From positions 1-27,612 of IMG/VR virus record IMGVR_UViG_3300034120_002861: 27,612 nucleotides of DNA. The stretch is one strand, 5' to 3'. Positions within the stretch are counted from its first letter, which is position 1, and each line of letters starts with the position of its first letter. This stretch comes from a virus. This document shows positions 13,202 to 20,388 of the stretch, in pieces. Below the pieces are notes generated by a model, which was given only the letters and a program-made list of their open reading frames with translations, did not search any database and was not told the origin of the DNA. The position numbers and the translations under genes are program-made.

Positions 13202-13882
13202 TCATCGCCCCCCAGCGCCCTCGCTCTTGGGGGGTGTCGGGGGACGCTCGCCACCCCCCCCCTCCCCCCCGCCGGCGGACCGATCAACGCTCTTGGGTCC
13301 GGATCCCTCCCCACGCGCGAGACGCGCGGCGACACGCTCGACGCCACCAGCACGCCACCCAGCCCGCAACAGTTCCTCCGGCGTGGCCCTCAGCATGGCC
13401 TGCGCGGCCTCCACCTGCGCCACGGACGTGACCACGCGACCACGGGCACGGGCAGCCGCAGACAAGAAGGGGGCAAGCGGCACCGGGATCAGGTCGGGCA
13501 CACCATCGACCCCGCCGGGGGCGGGCGGATCCCGCCGCCGCGGCGGCTTCGCGGGCGCCCGCTTGGGCAACTTCCCGCGCGCTCGGTCGTGCGCGGCGTC
13601 CCCCTCGGCCAGCGTTCTGCCCAGCAGGGCGCAGGGGCGGATGGCGACGTGCAGCACCACCCCCGCCGCGGTCGCCAGACGGACCAGTGAAGGCCAGTCC
13701 CTGCACCGCTGGCACCGGCGGCGGAACCGCGCCGGGTTGGGCCCGAGCCCCAGCCGCGCCGCCGCCCGACTCGCCAGACGCTGCGACTCGACCCACGCCA
13801 GCAGCGCGACGGCGACCACCTGCACGCCGTCACGTATCTGGCGAGGACTTGCTGCGGCGTACTGCCGAGTTCGATCAGGCAC
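13202..13882 (-). CDS. Minus-strand gene of unknown function
   Basis: 226 residues from a GTG at 13882; the frame is open further upstream to 14080, so the start is uncertain. Codon structure in this frame is good: third positions are mostly G or C while second positions are mixed. Plus-strand frames give low-complexity Pro/Arg products. The N-terminal part has RDGVQVVAVALLAWVESQRL and, after a CQRC pair, LVRLATAAGVVLHVAIRPC. The middle is Arg/Pro-rich. SVAQVEAAQAMLRATPEELL follows, and then a Gly-rich end. No family is recognised. It points against both islands and lies between them, so it may be a separately transcribed cargo or regulatory gene. Confidence 0.55.
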   Translation of the reverse strand: MPDRTRQYAAASPRQIRDGVQVVAVALLAWVESQRLASRAAARLGLGPNPARFRRRCQRCRDWPSLVRLATAAGVVLHVAIRPCALLGRTLAEGDAAHDRARGKLPKRAPAKPPRRRDPPAPGGVDGVPDLIPVPLAPFLSAAARARGRVVTSVAQVEAAQAMLRATPEELLRAGWRAGGVERVAARLARGEGSGPKSVDRSAGGGEGGGGERPPTPPKSEGAGGR

Positions 13883-13902
13883 CCTCGAGCGTAGTGGGAT
13901 CC

Positions 13903-13956
13903 GTGGTAGCCGTGGAAGCCGTGGAAGCCGTGGGAACGGTGGTAGCCGTGGAAGCC
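13903..13956 (+). repeat. Six 9-bp repeats, consensus GTGGWAGCC
   Basis: Units start at 13903, 13912, 13921, 13930, 13939 and 13948. Five read GTGGWAGCC and the fourth reads GTGGGAACG. They lie just upstream of the proposed start of the minus-strand gene. They could be operator-like sites, a slippage tract, or the coding start of a longer minus-strand protein. Confidence 0.8.
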
Positions 13957-14071
13957 GCCCACTGCGTGGAGTCGGCGTACGCTGCCGAAGCGGGTGAACC
14001 GCACCCCGGCCCACGCACGCGACATCGTGGGGGCCGGTTGGATGGCTCAGCGGCCCGCGGCGAGGTGTTCC

Positions 14072-14287
14072 ATGCGGCACGACAATCGAGAATGGTCGCT
14101 CCGGCTCGACCGCCCGACGTACTCAGCGGTTCGGCGTGTGCAGGCGCGGCTTGTCCTGCTCGACGGCGTGGCGATGCCGTTGGCGGACGTGGTCCAAGAG
14201 GCGGTCCGGGTGTATGAGCGCGAAGTCACGGCCCGCGCCAGTCAAGCGACCGCGCTACGCGGCGATGCTGCTCCCCGGGCGAAGTGA
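14072..14287 (+). CDS. Putative ribbon-helix-helix DNA-binding protein
   Basis: 71 residues from the ATG at 14072, which has a GAGGTG ribosome site 6 bp upstream. The frame is open further upstream, but the earlier GTG lacks a site. The sequence EWSLRLDRPTYSAVRRVQAR, then MPLADVVQEAVRVYEREV, fits the strand-helix-helix pattern of Arc/CopG-type repressors. These dimerise and place a beta ribbon in the major groove. It lies just before the second TTGCAG promoter and could control one or both island promoters. The fold is inferred from pattern only. Confidence 0.65.
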   Translation: MRHDNREWSLRLDRPTYSAVRRVQARLVLLDGVAMPLADVVQEAVRVYEREVTARASQATALRGDAAPRAK

Positions 14288-14308
14288 ACCGAAACTGATG
14301 TGCGACGC

Positions 14309-14337
14309 TTGCAGTACCGATACCATGGTGGTACACT
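14309..14337 (+). promoter_or_regulatory. Sigma70-type promoter, island 2
   Basis: TTGCAG (14309-14314), a 17-bp spacer, TACACT (14332-14337). The -35 region GCTTGCAGTA and the GGTACA around the -10 are shared with the promoter at 9780. The leader has a GGTGG/CCACC hairpin before the leader element. Confidence 0.72.
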
Positions 14338-14379
14338 CTGGTGGGGGCAACCACCTGCCCGCATCCCCCCGGGCTCAAG

Positions 14380-14394
14380 ATGGAGCGACCCATG
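14380..14394 (+). promoter_or_regulatory. Leader element ATGGAGCGACCCATG, copy 4
   Basis: Identical to the copy at 9848, about 4.5 kb away. Like copy 1 it follows a TTGCAG promoter, so promoter, leader hairpin and element form one repeated unit. Confidence 0.75.
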
Positions 14395-14799
14395 GTGTTG
14401 ACGCAGTTGGAAGGACATGCGGGGCGGCTCGACCCCGACACACGGTGCGCCGTGCAGCAGGTGAGTGCGGTTCTCGACTCGCTAGACCAGTGGCCCAGCG
14501 TGACGCTCGACGAGGCGGAGCGCAGCATCCGCACGTGGCTTTCCGGTTGGTTCATCTACCGAGGCGGCAGCCATGTTGCCATCCACACGCGGAGCGGCGG
14601 GCCCCGCCTCGGGCTGGTGACGGAGGCGACGGTGCAGCAGGCCCAAGAGGCCGCGTACGCGGTGCTGATGGCGTGGCTGCTGCGCGAGGAGGGCATGGAG
14701 CCGAGGTCGGCGGCCAAGGCCGTGGCCGAGTCCTACGGGCTGCCTGAGTTCGTCGGCTGGGCCCTCGACCGCATCGAGCGAGAAGGGGGGGCGGCGTGA
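14392..14799 (+). CDS. Unknown island 2 protein
   Basis: 135 residues from the leader-element ATG. It appears to have two parts. An alpha/beta region includes WLSGWFIYRGGSHVAIHTR, and a helical region has QQAQEAAYAVLMAWLLREEG followed by a charged end. It finishes IEREGGAA, close to the EGGAK ends of island 1, and its stop overlaps the next GTG (GTGA). No family is recognised. Confidence 0.65.
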   Translation: MVLTQLEGHAGRLDPDTRCAVQQVSAVLDSLDQWPSVTLDEAERSIRTWLSGWFIYRGGSHVAIHTRSGGPRLGLVTEATVQQAQEAAYAVLMAWLLREEGMEPRSAAKAVAESYGLPEFVGWALDRIEREGGAA

Positions 14800-15026
14800 C
14801 ACCCGAGCAACAACGCGACATGCTGCTGGAAGCCGCCATCAAGGTGCGGGACGCGCTCGACCGGGGCGACCACCCGGGCCCGCTTGCGTCGATCCTCGAC
14901 TCTGCCATCGCCGCGGCGCAGGCCGCCGAGTGGCGAGACCGTGCCGAGCGCGGCGAGCATCCCGGCCGCGGCTTCTGTCTGGAGCAGGCGCGACGGTGGG
15001 AACGCCACGCCGCCGCGACCCGCTGA
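14796..15026 (+). CDS. Small helical unknown protein, island 2
   Basis: 76 residues from a GTG overlapping the previous stop. It is entirely helical by eye and rich in Ala, Arg and Glu (PEQQRDMLLEAAIKVRDAL, then AEWRDRAERGEHPGR). The ribosome site is the G-run in GAAGGGGGGG. A terminator follows 29 bp after the stop. No family is recognised. Confidence 0.6.
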   Translation: MTPEQQRDMLLEAAIKVRDALDRGDHPGPLASILDSAIAAAQAAEWRDRAERGEHPGRGFCLEQARRWERHAAATR

Positions 15027-15054
15027 CCCGCCTCCAACAGCCCAGCAGCACGCC

Positions 15055-15079
15055 AAGCCCCCGCCGCCGGGGGCTTTTT
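15055..15079 (+). terminator. Rho-independent terminator, end of island 2
   Basis: AAGCCCCC (15055-15062) pairs with GGGGGCTT (15069-15076) around a 6-nt loop, with a T-run at 15075-15079. It is the strongest terminator in the window. Confidence 0.88.
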
Positions 15080-15838
15080 CGTGCGCCCGCCCCGGGGGAA
15101 ACCGCCGGAAGTCGCCCCCGACGTCGCCCGGCGCAGCCCTCGGAGTCGCTTCTGCGCCCGGTTGAAGCCGACAACCGCCGTTGTCAGGCTGATCAACCAC
15201 GCCGCGACCCGCCGCCGCCGCCGCGAGCCCGCCGCCGCCGCCCTCATCGAGTCGCCGCGGCCCGCCGGCGAGGGGCCAGGCCCCCCCAAGCACGCCGCCG
15301 CGGCCGCCGTCCTCCTCCTGGTCGCCGCCTGGGCGACGCCTGAGCGCCGCCTGAGCGACGCCGGACGCGACGCCAAGCCCGTGCCGCCGCCGAGGCCGGA
15401 TCCCGTCGCCGCCGCCACCCGTCGCCCGCTGCTGGCGATGGGATGGGGTCGCTTGCTCCGCCCCGTCGCCCTCCTCCTCCTCCTCGACCCCGTCGCCGTG
15501 CCGACCGCCCCGCCCGCCCCGCCCGCCACGACCACGCGACGACCGCCGCGAGGGGGACGCGACGCCGCCGACGCCCGCGCCGACCGGCCGCGCGGGCCCA
15601 ACGACGCGACGCCGCGGGGCCGACCGGGGGGTGGGGGGTGGCCGTCATCCCCGCTGGTTCCATCGCGCGGGGTGGGGGGGGGGGAATCCTGCCACGCCAT
15701 CACGATGTCCCCCCCGACGTCGTTGCGTTGTCACGGCGGGTTGTCCGGGGTTGTTGTGCGTGCCCCCTCCCCCCTCCCCGTCATTCGACTTGGTTCCATG
15801 CAGGGGAGGTGTCTGGTACCGTGGTGTGCGACCGGTTT
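15080..15838 (+). other. GC-rich, homopolymer-rich gap
   Basis: No gene is convincing here. Frames are open on both strands because stops are rare in this composition, and the products are Ala/Arg/Pro/Gly-rich. GCC runs fill 15160-15540. G-runs on the plus strand at 15626-15690 and C-runs at 15760-15780 could form G-quadruplexes on opposite strands. A perfect GACAAC/GTTGTC inverted repeat with a 4-nt loop lies near 15170. Confidence 0.4.
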
Positions 15839-15866
15839 TTGCGGATGCCGTTGTTGGCCCTACAGT
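15839..15866 (+). promoter_or_regulatory. Possible promoter of late region
   Basis: TTGCGG (15839-15844), a 16-bp spacer and TACAGT (15861-15866) lie 30 bp before the ATG at 15896. Both boxes are imperfect and the call rests on spacing and position. Confidence 0.35.
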
Positions 15867-15895
15867 GAGTCGCGAGTGCGGTTGAGGGCAGCCGC

Positions 15896-16498
15896 ATGTC
15901 TTACACGTCGTCCACCGAAGAACCAGCGATCCAGACTGTTGACCGGCGCCTTGTGGAGACTGTCCGCGAGCGTGCGGACCTTCGCGCCATTGTGACGGTG
16001 TTGGGTGAGGTGTGGGATAGTCGCGGGGCGATGGCGTTCGTGCCTGGGAAGGCGTTGATTGAACTGTGCCAGCAGCGGTGGGGCGTTCAGATTTGGGACG
16101 GGCACTCGTACTTGTGGCGGACGTTGTTGTTGCTGGAACACAAGCCGTCGGAGACGACGACGTTCCACGACGCGTACCGGCTGACGGCGTTGGGGCTGGC
16201 GGTGTGGCGTGCGTTGCAGATGTCGGTGCAGACGCAGGGGGAGACTGGCGTGATTCCGCGGTTCACGAACAAGCGTGGGCGGCAGGTTGGGAACGTGGAG
16301 GTGGAGGTTCCTGAGGAGGAGGAGGAGCGTGACGACGGGCTACGTCGGGACGCGGAGCCAGCGGATCACTACGACGACGACGAGCATCAGGAGCCGCCGG
16401 CGGAGAAGAAGCCGGTCGAGAAGCCGGATGCGGGGAAGGACGAGGGCGGCAATGTCGAGGTTCGGCCGACGCGGCGAGGGAAACGCGCTGGGGGGTGA
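15896..16498 (+). CDS. Putative wHTH protein with acidic tail
   Basis: 200 residues. Residues about 10-110 look like a helical, winged-helix-type domain (RLVETVRERADLRAIVTVL, ALIELCQQRWGVQ, then AYRLTALGLAVWRALQ). The rest is disordered and acidic (a five-Glu run followed by RDDG, then DHYDDDEHQEPP) and ends with a basic stretch RPTRRGKRAGG. It opens the late region and precedes a LuxR-type helix-turn-helix gene by 3 bp. It could be a late regulator or a terminase-associated DNA-binding protein. The ribosome site is weak (GAGGG). Confidence 0.65.
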   Translation: MSYTSSTEEPAIQTVDRRLVETVRERADLRAIVTVLGEVWDSRGAMAFVPGKALIELCQQRWGVQIWDGHSYLWRTLLLLEHKPSETTTFHDAYRLTALGLAVWRALQMSVQTQGETGVIPRFTNKRGRQVGNVEVEVPEEEEERDDGLRRDAEPADHYDDDEHQEPPAEKKPVEKPDAGKDEGGNVEVRPTRRGKRAGG

Positions 16499-16501
16499 GT
16501 C

Positions 16502-16789
16502 GTGGTCACGCTGGACCAGCGGAGAGCGTCTCGGATGCTTCGGCGGCTGACGCCTGGTCAGGCGTGGACTGTGCAGTTGTCGTTGAACGGGCTGACGTAC
16601 AAGCAGATTGCGGCGACGACGGCGGCAAGCGGGCCGGTGGTGGTGTCGCAGATCATGCGGCGAGCGAGGATCCGGCTAGGGCTCAGGACGACGACGCAGT
16701 TGATTGCGGTGGCGGTGGTGGCGGGGATGCGTCCATTTGACCGGACGATTGAGGCCAGAGTTGATCTTGGTTCACGTCTCCGGTCGTGA
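16502..16789 (+). CDS. LuxR/GerE-type helix-turn-helix protein
   Basis: 95 residues from a GTG. LTPGQAWTVQLSLNGLTYKQ (16-35), then IAATTAASGPVVVSQIMRRA and RIRLGLRTTTQLIAVAV, match the four-helix GerE/LuxR DNA-binding domain or sigma-4-like pattern (LTPxE, GxxxKxIA, KLGxxxRxQ). It has no sensor domain. A stand-alone protein of this kind at the head of the virion genes is a natural candidate for a late-gene activator. Its 3' end overlaps a minus-strand gene by 107 bp. Confidence 0.7.
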   Translation: MVTLDQRRASRMLRRLTPGQAWTVQLSLNGLTYKQIAATTAASGPVVVSQIMRRARIRLGLRTTTQLIAVAVVAGMRPFDRTIEARVDLGSRLRS

Positions 16790-17102
16790 GGGTTCGGACG
16801 GACCAGAGGACGCCTTCGTCGTTGCGGTTGGTGGGCCAGACGATGACGGTTCGGACGCGACCGCGTTCGACGTGGGTGACGCGGGCGACTGCGCCGGGCC
16901 AGAGGGCGTTGGGGCCGGAATGGAGCCAGGCGCCGCCGATGACGGAGATGATGGCCCCTTCGGCCAAGGCGGTGGCAAGCCACGGGGTGTCTGGGGCACG
17001 CTCGATGATGCTTGGAATGGCGTGTTCTGCCAGAGCCTGCTCGACGACCGACCGCATGCGGATGGCGGCGGAAGTCTTGACGCGAATGGGAGGCGTCGGC
17101 AT
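16683..17102 (-). CDS. Minus-strand gene of unknown function
   Basis: 139 residues. The minus-strand frame has strong codon bias toward C-ending codons and a protein-like sequence: an N-terminal helical part (AAIRMRSVVEQALAEHAIPS), a hydrophobic centre (LAEGAIISVIGGAWLHSGPN), strands (VARVTHVERGRVRTVIVWP) and a Pro-rich end. It may be a small virion or adaptor-type protein, but no family is recognised. It faces the other late genes and overlaps the LuxR-type gene tail to tail. The opposite strand reads as poor protein. No strong ribosome site is seen. Confidence 0.65.
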   Translation of the reverse strand: MPTPPIRVKTSAAIRMRSVVEQALAEHAIPSIIERAPDTPWLATALAEGAIISVIGGAWLHSGPNALWPGAVARVTHVERGRVRTVIVWPTNRNDEGVLWSVRTLTTGDVNQDQLWPQSSGQMDASPPPPPPQSTASSS

Positions 17103-17116
17103 GTTGGCCTATTGTT

Positions 17117-17140
17117 GGGCGGGACATTCCGCCCGGGCTT
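17117..17140 (+). repeat. Late-region repeat, copy 1
   Basis: The 23-bp sequence at 17118-17140 is identical to 21957-21979. It contains a hairpin: GGGCGG (17117-17122), loop GACATT, CCGCCC. It lies 24 bp before the first virion-type gene, between that gene and the divergent minus-strand gene. A near copy in inverted orientation is at 27393-27418. Confidence 0.85.
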
Positions 17141-17164
17141 GGTTCAAGAGCCGGAGCGTCTGTC

Positions 17165-17821
17165 ATGCCCATTGAACCACGGATTGTCGTTCCGCCGCAC
17201 GTAGCGATCACGTCGCTGCGGTCGCCGTTTATGCCCATTGGCGGCCCGCACATTATGACCAGCACGACGGCGTTGGCGTCGTACGCGACGTACGAGCATG
17301 CTCGAGACGAGTGGGGCAACACGGCGGCGATTCGGGTGGGCGACATTGCGGACGGCGCGAACGTGGCGTTGGCGTTCATCGTGCATGCGTTGAACGGGAG
17401 CGACGCGAACAACCTGGTGGCGTCGGCCCGGGTGTGGATTGCGATGAAGGCCGGTTCCGGCGTGGCAAACTCCAACCCCGGAGCCAAGCCGCGGGCCAAC
17501 CGGCTGGCGGTTCCGGTGCTGGACTTGGCGATCACGGCGGGCAACCTGGCTGTTGACGTGTCGGTCGACAATCCGGATGACCTGTTCCAGATGCCCGTGC
17601 CGGTCAACGCGGCGTCGCGGAAGTTTGCGGACACGATCAGCGCGGCCGCGGGCGATTGGACGCTCAACGGGGCCAAGGTGGTCGGTCCCAGCGCGGCTGA
17701 CGGCTTGGTGATGCTGGTGTTTGACCGCGCCAACGCCGACAAGATCATCGTGAACACGGTCGTCAACGACGGTGGCACCAACACGGCGCGTGGCATCACG
17801 TGCCTGATGGCGACGTTCTGA
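17165..17821 (+). CDS. Putative virion protein
   Basis: 218 residues, beta-rich with many Ala, Val and Asn and few charged clusters, as in capsid-associated or fibre proteins (AIRVGDIADGANVALAFIVH, PVLDLAITAGNLAVDVSVDN). It has a GGAG ribosome site and lies 20 bp before the large SGNH-like gene. No family is recognised. A structural role is inferred from composition and place. Confidence 0.6.
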   Translation: MPIEPRIVVPPHVAITSLRSPFMPIGGPHIMTSTTALASYATYEHARDEWGNTAAIRVGDIADGANVALAFIVHALNGSDANNLVASARVWIAMKAGSGVANSNPGAKPRANRLAVPVLDLAITAGNLAVDVSVDNPDDLFQMPVPVNAASRKFADTISAAAGDWTLNGAKVVGPSAADGLVMLVFDRANADKIIVNTVVNDGGTNTARGITCLMATF

Positions 17822-17841
17822 GCCCGCGAAAGGGGTGGCCC

Positions 17842-20025
17842 ATGAGCATTGGTCTGATCAATGAGGCTCCGCTGGCTCGATTCGTGAGCGCGATGCGGGC
17901 ACAGCGCACGTTCATTACCGGGTTCCTCAACTCGAACGGGGAGAAGGACGGGTACGGACTCATTGACGCCATCCAGTGGAGCCTTGCGCAAAGCGGGATC
18001 AAGTTGTACGGCTGCACGCCGATCACGCCGATGTGCAAGGACGAAGTTACCGGCGTGCAGAGCGTGTCGGAAACCATGGGGGGCACCGTGCGGGGCTTGA
18101 ACGGCCATTATCGCGTGCCGGTCAGCACGGCCACAGGCGGGTACGCCAATCCGAGCAACGTGTCGGAGGCTGTCGCAACCATCACCAGCATCCCGACGGT
18201 GACGGCGGGCAATGCTCACACCATTACGGTCAACAACACGTACGCGGTTGGCAATTGGGTCATGCTCACCGCCACCAACTCGACGCCCGCCATCAACAGC
18301 GTGGTGCAAGTGACGGCGGCCACCGCAACGACGTTCACGTACACGGCGACAGTCACGGTCACGGTCGCCGGCACGGCTGGCAACGCTCAGCGTCACTATC
18401 GGTCAGTCGTGCCCAATCTGGCCGTGTTCTACGAGCATGGCGAAGGGCGGAATCCGGAGAACTATTCCGGAGCCTACAGCCCCCTGCTGACGGTCAACGC
18501 GTACTCGTACGGTGCCGCGCAAGGCGGCAATGGCGTCGAAATTTCGGCTACGCCACCGAATCCGATGTGTTTCAACCCCGCCAACGCCATTACCGTCGAC
18601 TACTGGTACGGAAACGCAACGCCGTCCGGCGGGACGTTTACGCCCAAGGCGACGCAGGGCAGCGTGCCCAACATCGACGTTCCGTTCACGGACACGTCGG
18701 CCATCACGGTTGCGTCGGGCACGCCGTCCAAGATGCTGCGGGCGACCAAAACGCTCAGCGCGCTTGGCACTGTCAACACCAAACTCCGGATTGGGTATGG
18801 GACCGGATCCGTACCGCCGACAGGTCAGGTGTTTTTGGGCTACATGCTTGCGTGGGAAACCAACGCCACCACGGGCGCGGTCGTGTCGCGGTTCTGGGCG
18901 AGGGGCGGGCAATCGGTTCACGATTTTGCCTTTGCCATTCGCCGCACGGACGGCGAGCAGATCACCCCCCAAACGCTCATTCACTTTTTCCAGATGATGG
19001 CGAGGCCCGCGCAGGCGGCCAATCAAAAGCCCATCTGCCTGTTCGTGATCAACGACGGGTCCAACTACACCACGGAAACGTCCAACAGCGTCAACGCCGA
19101 CGAGACGGCCTCCAGCACCAACGCCTACATCGACGACGCAAGCCTGGTAATCGGGTTTGTCATTGCCGCGTGGCTGCAATGCGGGTTTGACGCCGAAAAC
19201 ATCGTGTTTGTCGTGCATCCCGACCATCCCAACACAGTGGGGACGTCGGAACCCAAGCAGGCCGACTACCGATCCATCGCGATCCCGACGCTGGCCAACC
19301 GGTTCCCTCGCAACGTGACCGGCATCAACGCCAACAGCCTTTGGACGACGGCGGCCTTGATTAACGCCGGGGCTGGCAACGTGTCCTATTACGCAAGCAG
19401 CCGCGTCGCCAACGCGATTTCGGCGGTGGCCGTGTCAAGTGGCGGGACGTCGACCATCACGACCATTGGAGCCTTGGCTGGCATCGCCAACGGCTCGTTT
19501 GTGACCATCACCGCTACCAACAGCACGCCCAACGTGAACGGTACGTGGCAGGTGTCAAACGTAGCCAGCAACACGTTTACCATCCCGGTGTCCACCGTGA
19601 CCGTGGCGGGAACTAGCGGCTGGGCCAGCATCGCCAACGTCAGCAGCGTGGCCGTGTCGGCCGGTGGGACTTCCACCATCACGACCACCAGCGCGTTGGG
19701 ATTGACCAACGGCGACCACGTGATCATCAACGGCACCAACAGCACGCCCAACGTCAACGGCACGTGGCAGGTGTCAAACGTCAGCGGAAGCACGTTCCGG
19801 ATTCCCGTTGCCAACGTCACGGTCGCTGGAACGACCGGACAGGCGTGGACGTTGGACCCATACCACTTGGCCGTGCCCACGACCACGGGCGGCAGCGGAG
19901 ACGTGAACGGGTACCGGACGTACTGGGCCGCGATTTGGACGCAGTTGCTGGCCGCCAACCGATTCATCGGAGTGGGGCGGGACTTGGATCGTCAGGTCAT
20001 TCGCGGGCGCGGCAACACGCGGTAA
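17842..20025 (+). CDS. SGNH-hydrolase-like virion protein with beta repeats
   Basis: 727 residues, with an AAAGGGG ribosome site. The core resembles SGNH/GDSL hydrolases: a block I-like TGFLNSNG (Ser31, with LNS in place of GDS), GGQSVHDFAF near 356-365, INDGSN near 402-408, and HPDHPN near 457-462. These would give the Ser, Gly, Asn and Asp-His set. Into it are inserted a beta repeat at about 110-185 and two more at about 525-672. Each of the last two contains TNSTPNVNGTWQVSNV and ends in TVAGT. They resemble the small beta domain often seen in phage tail and fibre proteins. A carbohydrate deacetylase or tailspike role is plausible. The catalytic call is moderate because block I is altered. 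No signal peptide is seen. Confidence 0.6.
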   Translation: MSIGLINEAPLARFVSAMRAQRTFITGFLNSNGEKDGYGLIDAIQWSLAQSGIKLYGCTPITPMCKDEVTGVQSVSETMGGTVRGLNGHYRVPVSTATGGYANPSNVSEAVATITSIPTVTAGNAHTITVNNTYAVGNWVMLTATNSTPAINSVVQVTAATATTFTYTATVTVTVAGTAGNAQRHYRSVVPNLAVFYEHGEGRNPENYSGAYSPLLTVNAYSYGAAQGGNGVEISATPPNPMCFNPANAITVDYWYGNATPSGGTFTPKATQGSVPNIDVPFTDTSAITVASGTPSKMLRATKTLSALGTVNTKLRIGYGTGSVPPTGQVFLGYMLAWETNATTGAVVSRFWARGGQSVHDFAFAIRRTDGEQITPQTLIHFFQMMARPAQAANQKPICLFVINDGSNYTTETSNSVNADETASSTNAYIDDASLVIGFVIAAWLQCGFDAENIVFVVHPDHPNTVGTSEPKQADYRSIAIPTLANRFPRNVTGINANSLWTTAALINAGAGNVSYYASSRVANAISAVAVSSGGTSTITTIGALAGIANGSFVTITATNSTPNVNGTWQVSNVASNTFTIPVSTVTVAGTSGWASIANVSSVAVSAGGTSTITTTSALGLTNGDHVIINGTNSTPNVNGTWQVSNVSGSTFRIPVANVTVAGTTGQAWTLDPYHLAVPTTTGGSGDVNGYRTYWAAIWTQLLAANRFIGVGRDLDRQVIRGRGNTR

Positions 20026-20034
20026 GGAGCGGAC

Positions 20035-20388
20035 ATGGAAGCGTTGCACCGAAAGCAGGTCGGTGACGACGAGACGCAGGTCAAGCGCGTGGGACGCCCC
20101 AACTCCGGGCTCAACACGCTCATTGGCATCCTGAGTCAGTCGCCGGCGGACTTGGAGATCGGCAAGGACACGCGGCCCATCATTCAGCAGGCCGTGCAAA
20201 CCATCGTCAAGTCGTTGAACGCCACCGACGCCGTCGGAAACCCAACGCCGACGGCGTCCAACGTGGCGCTCAAGATTGTGGCTCACATGTACGGCGAGCC
20301 GTCGTCACGCCAGCAGAACGAGGGCCAGGTGTCAATCACACTGGTGTATCCCGATGGCCGCCCAGCCAACTGCGATCACCGCGATTGA
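20035..20388 (+). CDS. Candidate terminase small subunit
   Basis: 117 residues, with an excellent ribosome site (AAGGAGCGGAC). It has a basic, polar N-terminus (QVKRVGRPNSGLNTLIGILS), then helices (PIIQQAVQTIVKSLNAT, ASNVALKIVAHMYGE) and a final strand. It overlaps the large terminase start by 35 bp, where small terminase subunits usually lie. I cannot match a known small-terminase family, so the role rests on position and size. Confidence 0.5.
   Translation: MEALHRKQVGDDETQVKRVGRPNSGLNTLIGILSQSPADLEIGKDTRPIIQQAVQTIVKSLNATDAVGNPTPTASNVALKIVAHMYGEPSSRQQNEGQVSITLVYPDGRPANCDHRD

Noticed and set aside
13083-13997. A 304-codon plus-strand frame in the gap between islands
   Set aside because: The product is Pro/Ala/Arg low complexity, while the minus-strand frame over the same DNA has better codon structure and protein-like segments.
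15081-15995. A 304-codon plus-strand frame and a 383-codon minus-strand frame in the late-side gap
   Set aside because: Both are open only because stops are rare in GCC-rich DNA. Neither has a good start or motifs, and the plus frame runs into the well-supported gene at 15896.
16558-18396. A 612-codon minus-strand frame covering several late genes
   Set aside because: It crosses the well-supported plus-strand gene at 17165 and another minus-strand gene in a different frame. Its product is low quality throughout.
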